Source of the DNA: Odontesthes bonariensis
Taxonomy: Eukaryota; Chordata; Actinopteri; Atheriniformes; Atherinopsidae
DNA length: 64,000 nucleotides
Direction: 5' to 3'
Assembly: GCF_027942865.1 (NCBI RefSeq)
Contig: NC_134521.1
Location: 19,904,449 to 19,968,448 of the forward strand
The position numbers and the translations under genes were made by a program. Shown piece by piece: positions 57,775-64,000 of this stretch. Under the pieces are notes generated by a model that did no database searches, had not been told where the DNA came from, and worked only from the letters and a program-made list of their open reading frames with translations. The stretch's first letter is position 1; the number at the start of each line of letters is the position of its first letter.

Positions 57775-58610
57775 TGCCTGTGTCAGTGGCTCTCTCGTGT
57801 CCCCGAATAATAAACAAGCATGAACATTCCCAGAGGCCTGTGTGAACATACTTAGACATAACGCTCTGCAACCATTGTCATGTTTGAACCCTGAATAATA
57901 AATCATGATGGCAACAAAAATCTTGCAGGTGCCGTTTTTGTTTTCTTATTGCTCCTCTCATAAACACAGTTTTTCAACCATTCACCCTGCATCTGTGATC
58001 TAAAATGTAACGATGATGCATGTTAAGAATTGAAATGTTTATTTTCTTTTTGAAATTCTAATCTTAGTACTCTGTGAACTTTTTTTTTTTAAATGAGAAT
58101 GACCAAGACTTGCATAATTTGTCTGTTGTTATAAATGCAACGAGTGGATTTTCTTAAGGAAACACAACATTTAAAAGCATCTAGATACACGAATGGATTA
58201 AAAACATTTCAAGATTAGCCGTTTAAGGCTTCTGGAAGTGATTGTAAAAAAACATTACCTCAAAGTGATACACAAAGTGTTAACTTTATCTTTTCTCTTC
58301 TGTGGATGGCAACTCGTTTTACATAATTCAGGGCAGAAGAACTAAAGGGAAGTAAATAACCTTTCAGGGAAATATATCTGTTAGTTCATGCCCGTAAGAC
58401 CGATAACTGGGTTAAAACTTAACTTCTAATATGGAAGTTTTATCTGCTGATGTGATATGAGGCCCACATTAACATACAATTTCAAGTCTGACCAAGTTAT
58501 TTGAGGTTAAATGGCTTTTAAGGATGCTGCCTGTAAACACCAGAAAGGCCGCAGCCTGTCTGTCAAGACTAAGTACCCGGATGACGACAACAAAACAAAC
58601 AGTTTCTGTA
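57775..58610. other. hspa8 copy 2 3' UTR and intergenic DNA
   Basis: Two AATAAA signals end the hspa8 copy 2 transcript. The rest is AT-rich without recognised genes. ATTAAA on the minus strand (58,619-58,614) could serve H2A. Confidence 0.5.
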
Positions 58611-58974
58611 GCCTTTAATGGAAACAATACGACATAATAAACAATACAACTGAATTCAATTTTTGTAACAGCTACATTAACCCCCGCTGTTCAGAACTGG
58701 TCCATATCAAGAAAGATATTTTTGTGACGAACGCCACATTTCCAGCCTTCAGAGAGCGCCTCCATTTTCCCGAGTCTGAGAGCGACTGAGCAGTCTATGA
58801 AAAGTCCAGATGACAAGCCAATCCCGGCTCATATTTTGTCGCAGAAACACATAAACCAAACCACAGTCAATCCTAAAGATTTTTATCAAAAAAAGCACAC
58901 CGATATGAAAAAGTTGCTGGCTGCGGCGACAGCCTTTGGCCCCCCGCCTGACACCGGGCCTGCCTCGGTCTTTT

Positions 58975-60066
<1,092 letters not shown>

Positions 60067-60344
60067 CGGCTGTGAGCTTGACACGGAGCGAGCAAAAGTC
60101 CCCAAATCATCAAGATCCATCCCCTCCATTCTGTCGCGTGTTGCCATTGTCAAAACTGCGTCTGTAATCGTTGCACCTTAGCTGGACTTGAAAGATATAT
60201 GAATGCTCATTTGGTCATTTTACCCCAATTTTACACTGAGTGTAACTTGCCTTCCATTTTGTTTCAACATGTGTTTTTAACAAGTTTAGTTAAATACATT
60301 TAGGATCGATGTAAGTTGATATTTTGCTTGTGTTATGGTTCTTG

Positions 60345-60900
60345 TAGGAGCACCTCCAGTTTTCAGACATGGTCCAGTTTTAAGGGCCAAATTGCTGCCA
60401 ATGTCATCTCAAGGCACTTCAGAGATACAGTCCAATTCAGTTATAGTCAAAGTCTTTGTTATGCAAAGCCAAATTTGAAAAAAAAAAGATTAAGTTGCCT
60501 GAATAAGGAAGCCAACAGATTGCATTGAAACCTCTCTTTGATTCAGTCCCCCGTCCTGAGAATGTGCCAAGCGACGCTGGAGAGGAAAACAATCTTTTCA
60601 TAGGAAGAAACCTCCATCAGAACCAGGAAGAGGGGCCATCTGCCTGACCAGCTGAGGGTTGAGAGGACAGGAAAGAGGGGACAACATGCACCATAACGCC
60701 ATGCCAGGGATACCTGCTGAGAAAGAGAAACATGTTAAAGACAAAGTTAGAGAGGGTGTCTGCTTCCTGAACCCGAACTGGCAGCTGGTTCCACAGAGAG
60801 AGGCCTGATAACTGAAGGCTCTACCTGCCTCCCACTCTACTTTTAGAAACCACACTGTGAGATAAAAGCTTTGATATACAACTGATTAGTTCTGACTCCA
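60345..60900. repeat. Dispersed teleost repeat of unknown class
   Basis: Stretches such as ACAGTCCAATTCAG, CATAACGCCATGCCAGGGAT and CAGCTGGTTCCACAGAGAGA recall a repeat I know from several fish genomes. It has no coding capacity here. Class unresolved. Confidence 0.5.
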
Positions 60901-61577
60901 TCACTGATCTGGTGATGCTGATTGTATCCCTTCACATATAAAAGCGGGAACTGTGTTTGTTTCTGTTGGGCTCAAGAAATATTAATTGTGCTTAAAAAGG
61001 ACACCTTTTCACATTGTTACCAATGCTTATGGGAACATTGTGCCGTTGGCTGTCAAATACACATTGAGGACTAAAAAGAAGAAATATATCCATCATACAG
61101 CAGAAGGCACCATACCACCAGCCATGTGAACAGTATTTAGGTAGATTTATAGGGATGCACAGCACAGTATCGAGCTGTTATATTAAAAACATGAAGCCCA
61201 GATTTACAGTATAGCATGGAAAACTGAGCCACCACATAACGATGCATCTTTAATACTTTTGAGTCTATTTCAGACAAGATTTTTTCATAGTTTTAGGTGA
61301 TCTTTTCCGAGGGGACTAAGCAGTTTCAGGGAAGGCTCAGTGCGTGAACGTGAGAAAATATTCTACGACTTACTCTCTACTACTCTATTAAAAGATTAAC
61401 TTGGATGTTTGTGATGTGGTTGAAAACACGTATGTTTCTTGAGGAAACTGATAAATACTTACCACTGATCTATATCGTGTCGTCTGGATTTGTCACTCAC
61501 TGATATGTGGTTAACTCGACTCGGTTAACGATCGTATATGCAAAGTTGAAGTTGAAAACTGGAATGACTGCGGTATC

Positions 61578-61740
61578 TTTTTCAGAATCAGAATCATGTT
61601 GATTGTCATACGAAAAAGAGATCAAAAGTGCTTCTTATAAAATGTCAGATGTACACAATTAAACATACCCAAAAATACGAGCATGTGGTCATATAAAATA
61701 CGAACACAATACAATACAAACTTTATCTGAAGGGAGGCTT
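61578..61740. repeat. Possible retroelement tail
   Basis: TCAGAATCAGAATCATGTTG at the left and AATACAAACTTTATCTGAAG at the right resemble the 3' end of a common fish LINE/SINE. Weak evidence. Confidence 0.35.
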
Positions 61741-61783
61741 GTTGACTCCAAAACGCACCGTTTAAACCATAATGATCCAATAA

Positions 61784-62064
61784 TTAAAGGAGAAGTTCAT
61801 GTTTTTTTAAACCTGGACCTTATTTCTGGCATAAAATACGTTCATCTACTCATCGATTACATTTTGGTGAAAGTCGGCGTGAAATAAAGACAGATAATTC
61901 CTTATTTAGAGGCTGTATTGTCTATGCCCCGTTCACTCCCATTATATGGATCTCGAGTGATCTAAATAGCGTCCGACTTTCACCAAAACGTTATCGATGA
62001 GTAGATGAACGTATTTTCTGCCAGAGATAAGGTCCAGGTTTAAAAAAACAGAACTTCCCTTTTA
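61784..62064. mobile_element. Palindromic MITE
   Basis: The left half (GAAGTTCATGTTTTTTTAAA, CCTGGACCTTATTTCTGGCA, ATACGTTCATCTACTCATCG and on to GGTGAAAGTCGG) returns in inverse on the right with few mismatches. This gives arms of about 95 bases around a core of about 90. No coding frame. Confidence 0.85.
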
Positions 62065-62089
62065 GGAATTGAATCCCTTTTTGGAAAGA

Positions 62090-62475
62090 GCTTTGAAACA
62101 TATTTAGTCTTGTATTCTGGGATACTGCCAATTTCTTTACATTGTCAGCATCTAGCTGTTATGCTGCAAACAAGTGGAACAAACTGCCAGTGGAGATTAA
62201 ACTTTCACCAAATGTAGACATTTTTAAATCCAGGTTAAAAACATTTCTTTTCTCATGTGTCTATGCATGAAATCTGCACGATATCTTTTAATTTATCTGG
62301 ACTGATGCTTGTTTTTAAATTCATTTAAATGATTTTATTTGTTTCTCTTTATATTCTTTTATGTATTTTTAATGCTTCTTCCACTCCCTGCTACAATTTC
62401 TTTTATTTTATGTAAAGCACTTTGAATTGCTTGTACATGAAATGTGCTATACAAATAAATTTGATTTTGATTATT
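62090..62475 (+). mobile_element. LINE 3' end (L2/Rex1-like)
   Basis: A short frame reads AANKWNKLPVEIKLSPNV then FKSRLKTFLFSCVYA and stops, matching the extreme C-terminus of fish LINE ORF2. It is followed by the typical tail AAGCACTTTGAATTGC and GTGCTATACAAATAAATTTG. 5'-truncated and dead. Confidence 0.8.
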
Positions 62476-63847
62476 TTATTTTTTTAATGACAAAAAGGTG
62501 GTAGCTTCTTAACTGTAAAGGGTGGCAAGCAGATTATTTACAGCAGGTAGATTACACGAGGATATGAGATTTGGATATCAGTTTTGTGAAAATACCTTTG
62601 CACACAGGCCTCTTAATTCGGAGAGAAACTGGATGATTGGGTCGGTGTGCCTTTAATGGAGACCAAACTTAAGGGGAGAGTTTGGTTACCTCATCGTTAC
62701 AGCCAAGGTGGGATGCTGTGAGGCAGCTTCATGTTTTTCAGGAGCAGAGTATATAAAACTCTTTCCCAGCCGGTTGTACAGATTAACATGACTTAACTGC
62801 TTGAAACTGGACAAAGTTCGAACACAAACGTTTTACTGCCAGCAACAGTTCTAAACAGCAAAAACACATATCCTAAGGTGAATGACTGAATGGGACGGAG
62901 ATATTTCCTGAAACACAAGCGTGAATGCTTTGTGTTTTTGTACACATGCTCCACTCAAGCTTTTACATCAAGGATTAGGAAGAAGTTGATCAAAGAGGTA
63001 ACCTGTGGCAAAAAGCATATGACTGCCAAAAGGGCGAAAGGGCCAGCCAAAAGAACGTCCTAATGCTAAGCTTAGTGTAAGCTCATCTCCACTCCATTGT
63101 GTGGACAGAGCTGATCAGGTCTTAGGATTCCTGGAGGGCGATCTGAGGAGGGTTTGTGGTTCAGGTGACGATTGCAGGAGGTTTTGTTCAACAGGGTGTG
63201 TCTTTATCTCCAAGCCAGATATGATGTGTAGGAGACCTAGTTTGGTAACAAAGAGGGGTAGCCCTCGGCAAACGGGGGGCGCTTAAATGGAGCAGAGGGC
63301 ATAATAAAGCTTTCTTGGGTGTTTTCATGTAAATATGGCTGAAACTATTGAGCGGGTATTAACATTTTGGTTATGTAATGACTTCAAGAGGGGGACGATA
63401 GACAGATATTTATGTTTTTTATCCAGTGTGGGTTTTGTACTTAAGCAGATCCTTGGCAATTCTTCAGTTTTTTCTTGACTGCGACCTGGTCATTTTCTGA
63501 AAAAAGAAAATCTACAACATCCAAACTTTTCCAATCATTTACGAAGGAAGAAGCCAAAGAACAGAAACTAAGACCCTGTCAAACGTACCTTCAGCTTCTT
63601 CTGAAACATTATCAACCTGGAGACGGGAGTTTTAGTCGCACTGGAACACCGGCTCTCTAACACCAGCTGAGGTCACTGCTGAAATGACAGGTTAAATTTA
63701 TTGCTACTTAACAAAACGTTGCGCCATACCGAAGAAACACCATATACATTTACCTATTGTTCATAGTCTGTCAGATGATCAGCCGGCTTGTGTTGCTTCC
63801 TCACTGTTCCCTCTCTTCTCAGTGGGCTTCCTGTGAACTCTTCATCT
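62476..63847. other. Right flank, no gene recognised
   Basis: No exon, repeat or RNA is identified. Frames at 63,101-63,286 and 63,475-63,660 have no familiar domain. Confidence 0.45.
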
Positions 63848-63954
63848 GGAAAGGAGGCCAATATAAATGGCTGAACGTCATGAAGTAAGAGCAGACGCAG
63901 TAAAAGATAGAATAAGCACAAGAGGAGGAGCAGCACTCTGTGGTCTGTATAAGG
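63848..63954 (+). promoter_or_regulatory. Possible promoter and first exon of an off-window gene
   Basis: GGCCAATATAAATGG combines a CCAAT and a TATA-like TATAAAT near 63,855. About 90 bases on, GTATAAG/GTAAGA is a good splice donor. The intervening frame is short. It could be the start of the next gene to the right, but this is only a motif coincidence so far. Confidence 0.25.
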
Positions 63955-64000
63955 TAAGAAAAGCTTTGAAAAAAATTGGATTTTGCAGTATTGTATACAT

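Overview
The window is vertebrate nuclear DNA, almost certainly from a ray-finned (teleost) fish. Genes are intron-rich with GT..AG junctions, intergenic DNA is AT-rich with long (GT)n and poly-G tracts, and Tc1-like, hAT-like and L1/Tx1-type elements are common. The gene content matches the vertebrate block that in human lies at 11q24 (CRTAM, JHY, BSX, HSPA8). Exon joins were worked out by hand from splice signals and reading phase. No database search was run.

Layout, left to right. 1-3.4 kb: non-coding flank. 3.6-5.2 kb (+): bsx, a three-exon homeobox gene. 5.2-11 kb: bsx 3' flank, a hAT-like non-autonomous element and simple repeats. 11.1-32.4 kb (-): jhy, seven coding exons plus a probable non-coding first exon, with a decayed Tc1 transposase and several MITEs in its introns. 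32.5-33.45 kb (-): a 5'-truncated L1-like LINE. 34.4-38.2 kb (-): an hspa8 (HSC70) gene with a U14 snoRNA in an intron. 39.4-47.5 kb (-): crtam, an eleven-exon immunoglobulin-superfamily receptor. 51.3-57.8 kb (+): a second hspa8 in inverted orientation, also carrying U14. 59.0-60.1 kb: a divergent histone H2A/H2B pair. 60.3-64 kb: dispersed repeats, a palindromic MITE, a LINE 3' end and perhaps the first exon of an off-window gene.

The genes are not an operon and do not share a pathway; the block is conserved synteny. The most notable signals are these. (1) The two inverted hspa8 genes are mosaic: nearly identical across exon 2 and exons 5-8, including introns 5-6 / 6-7 and the U14 gene, yet clearly diverged in exons 3-4 and other introns, which looks like repeated gene conversion. 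(2) A family of at least seven elements derived from one Tc1-like transposon shares, where the region is retained, the same internal deletion of the catalytic core. (3) A ciliary-type X-box lies at the probable jhy promoter. (4) A perfect four-unit heat-shock element lies inside intron 1 of the first hspa8, directly beside a good splice donor.

I see no CRISPR array, tRNA, rRNA or bacterial-type system, and nothing that convincingly amounts to a wholly new molecular system.
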